NCBI GenBank assembly: GCA_012845835.1
Contig: JABAKD010000026.1
Span: 15,430,158 to 15,494,157, forward strand
Direction: 5' to 3'
DNA length: 64,000 nucleotides
From: Undaria pinnatifida
Taxonomy: Eukaryota > Sar > Phaeophyceae > Laminariales > Alariaceae
A model generated the notes under the pieces. The model saw only the letters and a list, made by a program, of their open reading frames with translations. It had not been told where the DNA came from and did no database searches. This document shows, piece after piece, positions 52,301 to 58,190 of this stretch (position 1 is its first letter; the number at the start of each line of letters is the position of its first letter). A program made the position numbers and the translations under genes.

Positions 52301-55214
52301 GGGTGGTCGACGGTTCGGTAGTGGCGTAGCTAACTCCCCGTTTCTCCCTACCGTGTGTGGACCACTCGCACGAGGGGCTCTTTACCTCGCGGACAGAAGT
52401 ACATTAGGCGGGTTTTGGCCACAGGGTAGGGTGCCATTCCATGGCGAAATCTTGCCGTGTGCATGTTGGAACCAGCACCAACGCTTAAGATTGCGAAGGA
52501 GCTACGGCGTTAATCTCGCGGGATACACCCAGCCACTGAACGCCCACCGCCCCCCCCAAAAAAACCACGACCCCCTTACTTAGTCCTGGGTCCGTTGTAC
52601 CAGGTACATATTTTCGATTCCGTAACTGGTTGCTTTTTTCGATGAGGAAGAGCTGTGACCTCATGCTCGGCGGTTGTCTTACCCTGAACAGCATGCCTGG
52701 CATGATTCGTGCCTCGCTGAACGATCGCAAGCTAAGAGTGAACAACTAATGGTAGATCAGGGTAGCCGTCAATTTCGAGCTATGATTTCAAGTAACCTTC
52801 GTTCAACTAAACGTTTTTTTTAAATCCACGAAAGGCCGTTAATGGCTTCACGCCCGATCGTTCATGCTGCATTCATGCGCTTTCTTCCGGCCGTCGCAGT
52901 GGGATCGTCATCCGGTGAACTCATCAGGGCGTTTTCGTGCCCGTCTTCTGGTAAGCCGTAAATATTGCTTCTCTTTTGAACATGATGCTTTAGGTTGTCT
53001 CTACTTAGCGATTAGCGCATAACCAATTTTGCGTTTACAACTAAACGAGGGTGTCTGGCTCGGACTTGAACCGCAACACCAAGGGCGAGTTTACCTTGAG
53101 CTCTCGCGTTGTGGTTTTCTACGCAAAGTATTACTAACTTAGTTTTTGCCTGCGTTCCAAGTTCGCGATGTGCACGGCGGTAGTGAAGTTTGCTTCTTAC
53201 ACTGAGGTGATCAACGTATTTCATCGCTTTTTCCTCTAAGAAACGCACATCGGCTAGCGCGAGTGGTTTTGGTCGTTGGTCTTAAAACCAGGTACACAGT
53301 AAGCGAAGAGCGGATGATGAATGGACAAGTCGGTCAATAGAGGCACGCATTCCTCATTCGCTCGTTACAGTCTCAGCATCGCAGTCATACCTGGTATTTT
53401 TCTCGCCGAGGGTTCTACGGCCAGGCCACTGAAAGTTGTGGTCTACGATATGCGGAAACAAGCATGCGTTGTTAGCAATATCCAAGCACGCGTAGTCCAT
53501 CGGGTCTACTGTATTTAGTACCCTGCTTTTTAGAAAACACATTAGTTCCATGATTCCATAGTCTCAAGGCTATGATAGGCGCGGAACCCCGGTTTCAACA
53601 ACGGACACGCGCATCTTTAAGAGAACTCGCACCTCAAAAAGTCCCTGCCTTACAAAAAGCATTCAAATGTTGTGGTCGCGCGTCAAACAATTGCATGCGT
53701 TTGATGAATCATTCTGAAAATCACTCGATATCGCTAGCTGTATTCTTGTGAGGATGCCCCTGACCTAGCAAAGAGCCCCCAGCACTGACCCCCCCCCTGT
53801 AGCCTTTGTGCTTTGAACACCACCATCGTCACCGACCGGGGTTTTAAGGGACCAGAATGCCTGTTGACAACTGACGTGTGCTACGATCGAGAGGTGTACC
53901 GCTTTGTTCTTCTGAGGTTTGCTGAATTTGAGAGGCTAAGACATGTTAACACCATTCCCAAACAATGGTTTGGAGAAGAGTAAAATTGCCATCATGCCTG
54001 ATGGAAATTTTTCCCGTGGAGCCAAGGAACACAACGAGGGGGTCATGCAACCAGCAATGGCCTATTTTAATATTTACGACGATTTTCGATTTGACACCCC
54101 CGCCATTCAGCAACCATTTTTGCTAAAAAAGGGTATACCTCTATCGTAGCGCGAGTGATCTTGTTATGTCGTCGGGGGTTCAACGCCCATTACAGAAATC
54201 GTAGATAATCGATGGTCAAGAGCCTGTGGTTGTCGCAACTTGAATTGCAAAAAAGGTTCAATTCTTCATTTAGTCATACTATGCCGATGATGGCCTCGTG
54301 GTAGACATCGCGCCGATCTCGTAAGAAAAATCGACCTGTACCCACATGAACGTCGAACTCCACGAGCACCAAAATGCTTCGACGCAAGAGCGGACACTGA
54401 ATCATTGTTGTACGTCTATCCGATAACACAGAGAAATGATGAAAATCACAGGTGACCAAAATGTTGCTTTTTCCCGTCTCACCTCTGTGTGCGCTATTGC
54501 CGCCCTCATCCAGTGTCAACCCCCACCCCTTCAGCCACCCGCACCCCAGCTCCAGCAAACCCCACACCCGACACCTGGGCTCCTACACACACCACGTCCA
54601 CCACCCCAGTTTCTGCTACCCAAATCCCAACGACATCCGCGCCTACTAGCGCGGCCTCCACCTCCCCAGCTCCGACTACCTCAGTCCTCCACACAGCCGC
54701 TCCCACGAACTCAAACCCGGCTACTCCAGCCCCCACGACTTCAGCCCTCGTGGACGCATCCACACGGACAACGGTGGAAGTAGCAGCCTCTGCGTTTGAC
54801 GCGAGAACGACAGGTTACGGTTGCGGCCCGGACGGCTGCACGCCCGAGAACACTCGAGACGGCAGTTTGGATGACAATTCTCGTTGGTCGTGCAAGGGTG
54901 ACCTCGTCGAAGATGACGGAGGGTGCTGCATCGAGTACTTCTTCGGGGAACCACAGGACATTGTGAGGTTGGACATTGCGTTTTACAAGGGAACTGAAAG
55001 GACCCGGACCCTCAACGTGTACGGCAGCGACGAATTCCTCGTGCAAATTGAAGCCAGCGGGGCGTCAGATGAATTTGAGGCGTTTGTCCTCGACTCCTAC
55101 CAAGTTACTGACCTCACGCTTTGCCTGGACGACTCTGAATCGACCGGTGACAACTGGATCAGCATCATGGAGGTGGGTTTTATATTCTTCAGATTCAGGA
55201 TAGTTACTTGCTGA
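16249..55214 (+). CDS. Secreted LRR protein with EGF-like module and F5/8C-like domain (28 exons)
   Basis: Spliced gene, exons listed separately. Joining 28 exons gives exactly 2544 nt: 847 codons and TGA. Residues: 1-18 signal peptide; 19-60 Cys-bearing N cap; 61-539 twenty LRRs of the 24-residue 'typical' extracellular class (L-x-x-N-x-L-x-x-L-P-x-G-x-F-x-G-L); 540-571 C-terminal LRR cap; 571-597 EGF-like Cys cluster; 616-699 Pro/Thr/Ser stalk; about 700-839 F5/8 type C (discoidin-like) domain. Every intron starts GT and ends AG; most LRR exon donors are GTGAGT. LRR introns are all phase 2; the introns after exon 1 and after exons 25-27 are phase 1. No transmembrane helix, GTPase or kinase domain is seen, so it is probably secreted or wall-attached. 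LRR arrays bind proteins or glycans and discoidin-like domains often bind carbohydrate, so a recognition role is likely but inferred. An extra exon in a long intron cannot be excluded, because a missed symmetric exon would not break the frame. Confidence 0.85.
17251..17302 (+). CDS. Exon 2: Cys-bearing N-terminal cap
   Basis: Follows a good pyrimidine tract and CAACAG acceptor; donor GTGAGC. Reads LNSCLSDDACASGSTS, with a Gly codon shared with exon 1 and a Leu codon shared with exon 3. It takes phase 1 in and gives phase 2 out, which sets the phase used by all LRR exons. The two Cys probably help form an N-terminal LRR cap together with the two Cys of exon 3. Confidence 0.7.
17806..18152 (+). 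repeat. Family M TIR element in intron 2
   Basis: Left end GCCTGCTATCATAGAGGTAG, right end GGTGCATGTCTATCGTACC: ends are inverted copies around the motif GCTACGATAGAGGT. About 345 bp, no ORF. The interior 18000-18090 resembles 50010-50095. A non-autonomous DNA transposon (MITE) is likely. Confidence 0.65.
19060..19137 (+). CDS. Exon 3: N-terminal cap / first LRR-like unit
   Basis: 78 nt, phase 2 at both ends, donor GTAAGT. Reads CDLTDEDTDDLADCFDSVG, then RSTIGE and a junction Leu. The pattern C-x-L-T-D-E-D ... L-A-D-C-F ... I-x-x-L matches an acidic, capped first repeat (residues 36-60). The acceptor (TTTGAGAG) has a weak pyrimidine tract, so this boundary is less certain than the others. 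Confidence 0.65.
19881..19896. repeat. Palindromic CACTCGCGCGAGTG-type motif
   Basis: TCACCCGCGCGAGTGA, near-palindrome in intron 3; one member of a dispersed set. Confidence 0.6.
20160..20418 (+). repeat. Minisatellite (TTAGTGTG)n
   Basis: Dozens of 'gttagtgt' units with variants (gtgatagt, gagtaagt). It ends next to a family M left end (GTGCCACGATAGAGGTAGC) at 20424. Confidence 0.9.
21142..21213 (+). CDS. Exon 4: LRR 1
   Basis: 72 nt, TCTCAG acceptor and GTGAGT donor, residues 61-84. Contains YRNELTTLPFDLLNG, with the LRR Asn at position 5 of the unit. The shared first codon is TT|G, Leu. Confidence 0.88.
22830..22930 (-). repeat. Segment B SINE-like copy in intron 4
   Basis: 'cgcgatcggagtatcacgca', 'cttacaaagatggctttcga' and the 'cacagctggagtgta' end. 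Confidence 0.65.
23601..23672 (+). CDS. Exon 5: LRR 2
   Basis: 72 nt, CGCTAG acceptor and GTAAGT donor, residues 85-108. Contains SENDLRSMESGVFEG. It ends AT, so the next junction codon is ATG (Met) where most junctions give Leu. Confidence 0.85.
25065..25133 (+). CDS. Exon 6: LRR 3 (short, 69 nt)
   Basis: ACCAG acceptor, GTGAGT donor, residues 109-131. Contains SGNNLTLVENNFQG. It lacks one residue between the Leu of the NxL motif and the Phe. Exon 12 shows the same one-residue deletion and NFxG ending, so the two probably descend from one duplicated exon. Confidence 0.88.
27062..27133 (+). CDS. Exon 7: LRR 4 (degenerate)
   Basis: 72 nt, ACCAG acceptor, GTGAGT donor, residues 132-155. Contains EYNRPDILTSGALDG: the Asn is kept, but the consensus Leu at position 7 is Pro and the consensus Phe is Leu. 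The last part, LAKLEE, is normal. Confidence 0.8.
28316..28387 (+). CDS. Exon 8: LRR 5
   Basis: 72 nt, GCCAG acceptor, GTAAGT donor, residues 156-179. Contains KGNDITMLPGGVFDD; good consensus match. Confidence 0.88.
30095..30166 (+). CDS. Exon 9: LRR 6
   Basis: 72 nt, ACCAG acceptor, GTAAGC donor, residues 180-203. Contains DDNELTALEAGTFDG and ends GTLALEI. The ALE-x-L ending is shared with exons 17 and 23, which marks a subfamily. Confidence 0.88.
30341..30412 (+). pseudogene. Possible decayed LRR exon in intron 9
   Basis: About 175 nt after exon 9, one frame reads LMRKAHVIEVTPDIFQ. This lines up position for position with the LRR unit (L2, position 5 Asn to Ala, hydrophobic at 7 and 10, Ile-Phe at 14-15). 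There is no AG at the expected acceptor and no GT donor 72 nt on, and the L-x-x-L end is gone. It may be a relic of a duplicated exon; chance similarity is possible. Confidence 0.3.
31389..31463 (+). CDS. Exon 10: LRR 7 (long, 75 nt)
   Basis: CGCAG acceptor, GTGAGT donor, residues 204-228. Contains HNNNIGVLPETIFDG and then LGGSLLE, one residue longer than the norm. Exon 18 has the same length and GGSL insertion. The next junction codon is GTG (Val). Confidence 0.85.
31753..32006 (+). repeat. Family M TIR element in intron 10
   Basis: Left GACGCGTGCTACGATAAAGG, right CTTACTGTAGCACGCGG. About 254 bp, no ORF. Confidence 0.65.
33150..33221 (+). CDS. Exon 11: LRR 8
   Basis: 72 nt, ACGCAG acceptor, GTGAGT donor, residues 229-252. 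Contains DSNELTSLPAGMFED, one of the best consensus repeats. Confidence 0.9.
33654..33722 (+). CDS. Exon 12: LRR 9 (short, 69 nt)
   Basis: CACAG acceptor, donor GTGAGA, residues 253-275. Contains RKNDLKLVADNFRG; sister of exon 6 by length and sequence. The intron before it (432 nt) is short for this gene. Confidence 0.85.
34047..34319 (+). repeat. Family M TIR element in intron 12
   Basis: Left GACGCCTGCTACGTCAAAGG, right GTGCACCTCTATCGTAGCCC. Interior has the family's 'aaaatcgtcgtg' and 'gacggagttcctaa' blocks. Confidence 0.7.
34372..34412 (-). repeat. Segment B end fragment
   Basis: About 40 bp: CAGCTGGAGTGTATTTTAAT and the AT-rich tail only. Confidence 0.5.
35134..35205 (+). CDS. Exon 13: LRR 10
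   Basis: 72 nt, AACAG acceptor, GTGAGT donor, residues 276-299. Contains EENDLNVLPLGVFEG. First base is A rather than G, so the junction codon is CTA, still Leu. Confidence 0.88.
35489..35512 (+). repeat. C homopolymer
   Basis: Run of about 20 C in intron 13. Confidence 0.9.
35700..36208 (+). repeat. Cluster of nested family M copies in intron 13
   Basis: A complete copy at 35795-36039 (left GTGCCACGATAGAGGTGCAC, right GCCACCCCTATCGTAGCAC) is flanked by a left-half (35700-35795) and a right-half copy (36041-36208, ending 'acactatcgtagg'). This looks like one copy inserted into another. Confidence 0.6.
36437..36505 (+). CDS. Exon 14: LRR 11 (short, shifted Asn)
   Basis: 69 nt, ACCAG acceptor, GTGAGT donor, residues 300-322. 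Contains DYTNATLSAGVFNG. One residue is missing in the NxL region, at a different place from exons 6 and 12, so this is an independent deletion. Confidence 0.82.
37977..38048 (+). CDS. Exon 15: LRR 12 (Asn lost)
   Basis: 72 nt, TCCAG acceptor, GTGAGT donor, residues 323-346. Contains HSIRPETLPSGTFEG: the ladder Asn is Ile and the following Leu is Pro, while the second half (LPSGTFEGLTSL) is perfect. Confidence 0.82.
39307..39378 (+). CDS. Exon 16: LRR 13
   Basis: 72 nt, TCCAG acceptor, GTGAGT donor, residues 347-370. Contains WGNDFTELPVDIFED, then LASLTN. Confidence 0.88.
39625..40130 (+). repeat. 253-bp tandem duplication in intron 16
   Basis: Two nearly identical units, 39625-39877 and 39878-40130. 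The few differences include 'cgtagcgtcaactgc' flanks and gccttgctgg/gccgtgctgg. Each unit contains a family M left end (CGTGCTATCATAGAGGTGCC). The duplicated 67-aa minus-strand ORF is a by-product. Confidence 0.92.
40054..40310 (+). repeat. Family M TIR element in intron 16
   Basis: Left ACGCGTGCTATCATAGAGG (inside the second duplicate), right TACCCTTATCGTAGCATGCG. About 257 bp. Confidence 0.65.
40800..40960 (+). repeat. Diverged segment B copy in intron 16
   Basis: 'cacctgtgagatcgagggtt' and 'acaggtcgacgactcc' recall segment B with many substitutions; an old copy. Confidence 0.45.
41490..41561 (+). CDS. Exon 17: LRR 14
   Basis: 72 nt, CCAAG acceptor, GTGAGT donor, residues 371-394. Contains RGNELTALGEGIFEG and ends TPALEY. 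Belongs to the ALE-x-L subfamily with exons 9 and 23. Confidence 0.87.
41937..42011 (+). CDS. Exon 18: LRR 15 (long, 75 nt)
   Basis: TGCAG acceptor, GTGAGT donor, residues 395-419. Contains HENDLSSLPAGVFSG followed by TGGSLIE. Same one-residue insertion as exon 10. The preceding intron is only 375 nt. Confidence 0.88.
42902..42973 (+). CDS. Exon 19: LRR 16
   Basis: 72 nt, AACAG acceptor, GTGAGC donor, residues 420-443. Contains QENSITALPADVFEG. Confidence 0.88.
43966..44037 (+). CDS. Exon 20: LRR 17
   Basis: 72 nt, CGCAG acceptor, GTGAGT donor, residues 444-467. Contains QYNDLVELPESIFED. Confidence 0.88.
44470..44717 (+). repeat. Family M TIR element in intron 20
   Basis: Left ATGGGAGCGTAGAGGTGCAA, right GAAGATCGTAGCACGCGTCC, with 'ggaaccccgtcgttcgga' near the right end as in other copies. 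Confidence 0.6.
45311..45346 (+). repeat. Interstitial telomere-like repeat
   Basis: About 36 bp of GGGTTAGGGTTAGGTGTAGG-type sequence: TTAGGG units with single-base variants, inside intron 20. Confidence 0.85.
45807..45878 (+). CDS. Exon 21: LRR 18
   Basis: 72 nt, CGTAG acceptor after a T-rich tract, GTGAGT donor, residues 468-491. Contains HGHDFSTLPAGIFNG; the ladder Asn is replaced by His. Confidence 0.86.
46021..46092 (+). CDS. Exon 22: LRR 19
   Basis: 72 nt, ACCAG acceptor, GTGAGT donor, residues 492-515. Contains MQNHLTSLPVELFDG. The intron before it (142 nt) is the shortest in the gene and free of recognisable repeats. Confidence 0.88.
46440..46558 (+). repeat. 14-bp minisatellite, 8 units
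   Basis: Unit CGTATTGACATGAC, essentially perfect over eight copies, with one edge variant (cgtatgggcatga). Because 14 is not a multiple of 3, all three minus frames are open and give repeated SIRSCQYGHVNTVM. Confidence 0.95.
47507..47578 (+). CDS. Exon 23: LRR 20
   Basis: 72 nt, TGCAG acceptor, GTGAGT donor, residues 516-539. Contains DINELTTLPAGLFAG and ends APALEF; ALE-x-L subfamily. Confidence 0.88.
48117..48139. repeat. Perfect CACTCGCGCGAGTG palindrome
   Basis: 14-bp perfect palindrome at 48122-48135 with G/C flanks that extend the pairing. Located in intron 23. Confidence 0.85.
48710..48751 (+). CDS. Exon 24: start of C-terminal LRR cap
   Basis: 42 nt, ACACAG acceptor, GTAAGA donor, residues 540-553, phase 2 both ends. 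Reads DLDQNEGLQCLPA. The N-x-x-LxC-LP form is how extracellular LRR arrays end (LRRCT), with a Cys in place of the usual hydrophobic residue. Confidence 0.82.
49447..49530 (+). repeat. Microsatellite 'gtagtat'
   Basis: Repeated gtagtatagtagtatgat units directly before a family M left end. Confidence 0.85.
49531..50117 (+). repeat. Nested family M elements in intron 24
   Basis: Inner copy about 49610-49875: left GCGTGCTGCGGTAGAGGGGC, right TTACCTCTATGGTAGCATGC. An outer left end (GCGTGTTGCGGTAGAAGTGC) lies at about 49537 and an outer right end (CCTCTGTCGTAGCACCC) at 50100-50117. Both left ends follow 'gtatag(c/t)aagac', so a short tandem duplication is also possible. Confidence 0.6.
50701..50753 (+). 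CDS. Exon 25: cap linker, phase switch
   Basis: 53 nt, CTGCAG acceptor, GTAAGT donor. Reads NSDYIDLPSDFDESGIC. It enters in phase 2 and leaves in phase 1, so it is the asymmetric exon that joins the LRR block to the phase-1 EGF block. The final Cys is the first of the EGF-like cluster. Confidence 0.75.
51452..51529 (+). CDS. Exon 26: EGF-like Cys module
   Basis: 78 nt, acceptor GCGAAG after a T-rich tract, donor GTGTGT, phase 1 both ends, residues 572-597. Reads CPDEATCDEDGVPCECQPGG, then EGYSC. With the Cys of exon 25 the spacing is C-x-C-x5-C-x6-C-x-C-x8-C; the last three Cys (CxC-x8-C) fit the EGF end. The GT immediately after YSCG lies before an in-frame stop, as expected for an intron. 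Confidence 0.75.
51606..51620. repeat. CACTCGCGCGAGTA near-palindrome
   Basis: Member of the dispersed palindrome set, just after exon 26. Confidence 0.6.
52900..52950 (+). CDS. Exon 27: short linker
   Basis: 51 nt, CGCAG acceptor, GTAAGC donor, phase 1 both ends, residues 599-614. Reads GSSSGELIRAFSCPSS with Val codons at both junctions. No domain recognised. It is kept because splice sites and phase fit both neighbours; being symmetric, it could also be skipped. Confidence 0.6.
53873..54153 (+). repeat. Family M TIR element in intron 27
   Basis: Left GACGTGTGCTACGATCGAGA, right ATACCTCTATCGTAGCGCG. About 280 bp. Confidence 0.7.
54514..55214 (+). CDS. Exon 28: Pro/Thr stalk and F5/8C-like (discoidin) domain
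   Basis: 701 nt from an ATCCAG acceptor to TGA at 55212. Residues 616-699 are a low-complexity stalk with recurring APTTS/TSAPT units, probably O-glycosylated. Residues about 700-839 form a beta-sandwich-like domain: TTVEVAASAF, Cys 718/723/741/752/753, DGSLDDNSRWSC, LDIAFYKGTERTRTLNV, LTLCLDDSES, DNWISIMEV. The DG-x-L-x-x-x-SRW and IAFYKG-x-xR elements are what I recognise from F5/8 type C / CBM32-like carbohydrate-binding domains. A donor-like GTGGGT at 55173 directly after ISIME could instead lead to another exon I cannot identify; otherwise the protein ends in GFIFFRFRIVTC. Confidence 0.8.
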
Positions 55215-55795
55215 TGGTGCCATGACAACTCGGACACAGACAGGTTTAGCATTTTTTGGTGGCCCCGATGCGTGATTCTTAACTTCACCTTCTGCTAAGA
55301 TTGCAGTCAGCAGTTAAAAAATCGCTTGCTTTGTTTTAAGTTTCTCCTGAGTATTACCTGTTTGTTTCATTCCTGTTAGGTGTTTCTCTTGTCGGAGTTT
55401 GTCATACACTATCTGGTTTCCTTGGTCGTAGCAGATGTAGTCGGTTTCAACGAAACGTTTGAGCCCATGTACTAGCATGTGCCTGGTACGTTGTAATGTT
55501 AAAATCCAGCTTCACGTCTATTAACATATTTTGTGGTGAACGTATCGTTTCTTCAGCTTTGAGTCGACATACACGTGCACCGCTTTTCAGTCATCCCGAC
55601 CTAAGCGTGGCATCTGGCGTTTTGAACCCCTAACACTAACGTGAACAACCTCATCACTTCGTACCGGAAGCGTTACTTCGAAGACATTCGTTATCACGAC
55701 CCGACATCAAATTCTTTACCTCAGCCCATATACTCGAACCGTCATTCATTCTAGATCCGACCACGCCTTACTTGTGGGTCTCTACCGTAACCTTG
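55215..55795. other. Downstream of the LRR gene, no feature recognised
   Basis: No further exon could be identified and no canonical AATAAA is seen close to the stop. Confidence 0.35.
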
Positions 55796-55804
55796 ACATC
55801 ATCA

Positions 55805-56012
55805 TCAACATAAACATGAACATGGACATTAACATTGACATAAGCATTAACATTAACATTGACATTGACATTAACATTAACATTAACATTAACATTAACA
55901 TTTAAATTAACATTTACATTAACATTAACATTTACATTTACATTTACATTAACATTTACATTAACATTTACATTAACACCAACGTTAACATTAACATTAA
56001 CAATATCATGAA
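55805..56012 (+). repeat. Hexanucleotide array (AACATT)n
   Basis: About 200 bp of 'aacatt' with 'gacatt' and 'tacatt' variants; on the minus strand it translates to (NV)n. Confidence 0.95.
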
Positions 56013-56029
56013 CATAATCAGAAACGTTC

Positions 56030-57760
56030 GGACAAAAATGTCTGGCTCCTACCATGGGGTGACTCCAAGATAGCGTAGCATGCGTCGAACACTATCATTG
56101 TCCTGCCGTGTGACTAAAGATAATAATGAATATACTCAGTCAGATGTTCGTCTATTGTATCAGCTAGGCTTCCCAGTGAAACTACGCACATGGCCGTGTA
56201 TACCGCCTCGACGCTGAGCATTCAAGCGTTACCGTAGACGAGGATCACAATTATCTAACAATGGGGTTGGCGTCACACAACACACCTACTACTACACGCG
56301 CAAGGTTTGATAAGTTCTCGCAATTTTATGTTACTACGTTGTTTTCTCCAAACGGAACCTATGTTCTTTTAACTGGGTCCAGCTTAACTGTTGCAAACTA
56401 TCGCCTACCCTCGTTTTCGTTGTTCCAAATTTTATCCACGCCTGGAACACCGATATTTCGCCGATAAACTGCTGTAGTCTTCACTAATTGAACTCGGTGC
56501 CCTCGCGTTCCTCCCCACGTCGTGCAGGTGCAACTCATGGTTCTCTGAGAAACCAGTGTCTTCCACCGTTTTCGGGCCCAAAAATGCTGAAGCAGCGAAG
56601 AAGCCACAGCATCATACATGTGCATTAGGTTGGCCGGTGTGTTTTAAACACCGGTGTACCGTATTGACATTCTGCTTTTGTTGTCATGACGGGTGGACTT
56701 GAGTGTGACCGTTAACGTATAACCAGGGTAGGTCGTCGGGATACTCCTCCTGTAGGTCATTCTATTCGTTCAAGGATGATATACTCTGTTATAATGAAAC
56801 TTTGCTTGTACAAACACGGTAAGCCCCAAATTTGTGTCATGTGTATGTTACATTGGTGACAGCGCCCATTCTGGCTTCGAACTACGTGATTGCCCTACGT
56901 ACGCACGAAGGCTCGTTGTTTGCGGCGTAATGGGAGTTTTGCTTGTTAGTTCGTTTGGGTGCAATCATACGTCGTGAAATTTATTTTTCTCATAGGTTTG
57001 GATAATCAGTGGAGAGATCGTGCTTACAGCCTATGCGAAGCGGTCAATCAGAACCGAAAGGTGCGCTGTCAAGTCAAGGTCGTAAGATAGATTCTATTAG
57101 TTGTGATATCGATATCTGGAAATCTAGCCAAAACACTTCGGGTGTATATGTAGTTGTCTTCTGCGGGGGGCAGGGGGGTGATCACGTACGGGCGGCGGAG
57201 AAAACAGTTGATCAAAGCGGGATAAGGCATCCTCTCTCCTACGCATTACATTGGCTTGCCACAGTGGTTTTCCATGTATGTGGGTGTGGTGTGCCGCGGA
57301 AGGCCACCAAAATAACATTTCACCTGGCGGTCAAGTTTCTGACATTTTGCCACGATTGTGGTCTCTGTCGAAGTGTTTATCCGAAAGGCTCGACCGCTCT
57401 CATTCACAATATTCGATACTTGGACAACTCTGGCGTGCAACCTGCTCGTGGTGTCTCATGGTCGTGGAGGTCTGGTCTGCGTGAGACGCCTCTACTCCAT
57501 TTGTGCCCTTAAGCGACAGACACCGAGCCCCCGCCGCACACTTGCAATCTGCGCGTGTCCCTCCCGCGCACACACATCAATATCACAACGAGATGGGTTT
57601 TATGTCGAGCTCTGAGGGCTGTGGGCAAGGCGCGAACAAGACGACTATTTCTCATTGACTAAGGCTCCTCATATGAGGGAAGATGTCGCTAACAATAAAC
57701 ATCCGGATATCTTGTAAATATTGCATATAGACTATCCCTCGGGAAGAACCTCGCTCGTGG
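56030..57760. other. Intergenic, no supported gene
   Basis: The 57009-57512 frame (167 codons) and its overlapping minus frames show no recognisable domain or splice-supported structure. Confidence 0.35.
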
Positions 57761-57771
57761 TCCTGGATTCA

Positions 57772-58190
57772 GCTGCCTTGACTAACGCTGTGTTGTCATC
57801 CTCTCTTGTGTTATTACGGTACAGAACCTCTGCAGGCATGTGACAATCTTCAGACAACTGCGTGCGAAGTTATCATGGAGCAATCTCACCTAGACCATCC
57901 AGATAAATGTACCTGGTTTTGTATAAGCTTATGGTTTTGCTCCCACTCTACTTGTTACATTTGAGTTCCAGCGATGATGCAGCAGCCTTGACTAACGCTG
58001 TGCCGTCATCCTTGCTTGTCTTCTTACGGTGCAGAGCCTCTGAAGGAATGTGACAATTTTCAGACAACTACGTGCGAAGTCATAAAAGCAACCTCATCAA
58101 GACCATCCAGATAAATGTACCTGGTTTGTATAAGCTTCTGGTTTTGCTCCCGCTCTACTTGTTGTATATGAGTTCCAACGATGCCCGTTG
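57772..58190 (+). repeat. 210-bp tandem duplication
   Basis: 'gccttgactaacgctgtg' at 57775 and 57985. The units share 'acaatcttcagacaact' or close variants and 'ccatccagataaatgtacct'. A few substitutions and small indels separate them. Confidence 0.92.

Noticed and set aside
53030-53120. Possible minus-strand tRNA around 'ggttcaagtcc'
   Set aside because: The T stem would pair over only three base pairs and no cloverleaf forms.
55768-56055. ORF coding (NV)n
   Set aside because: Translation of the AACATT hexanucleotide array.
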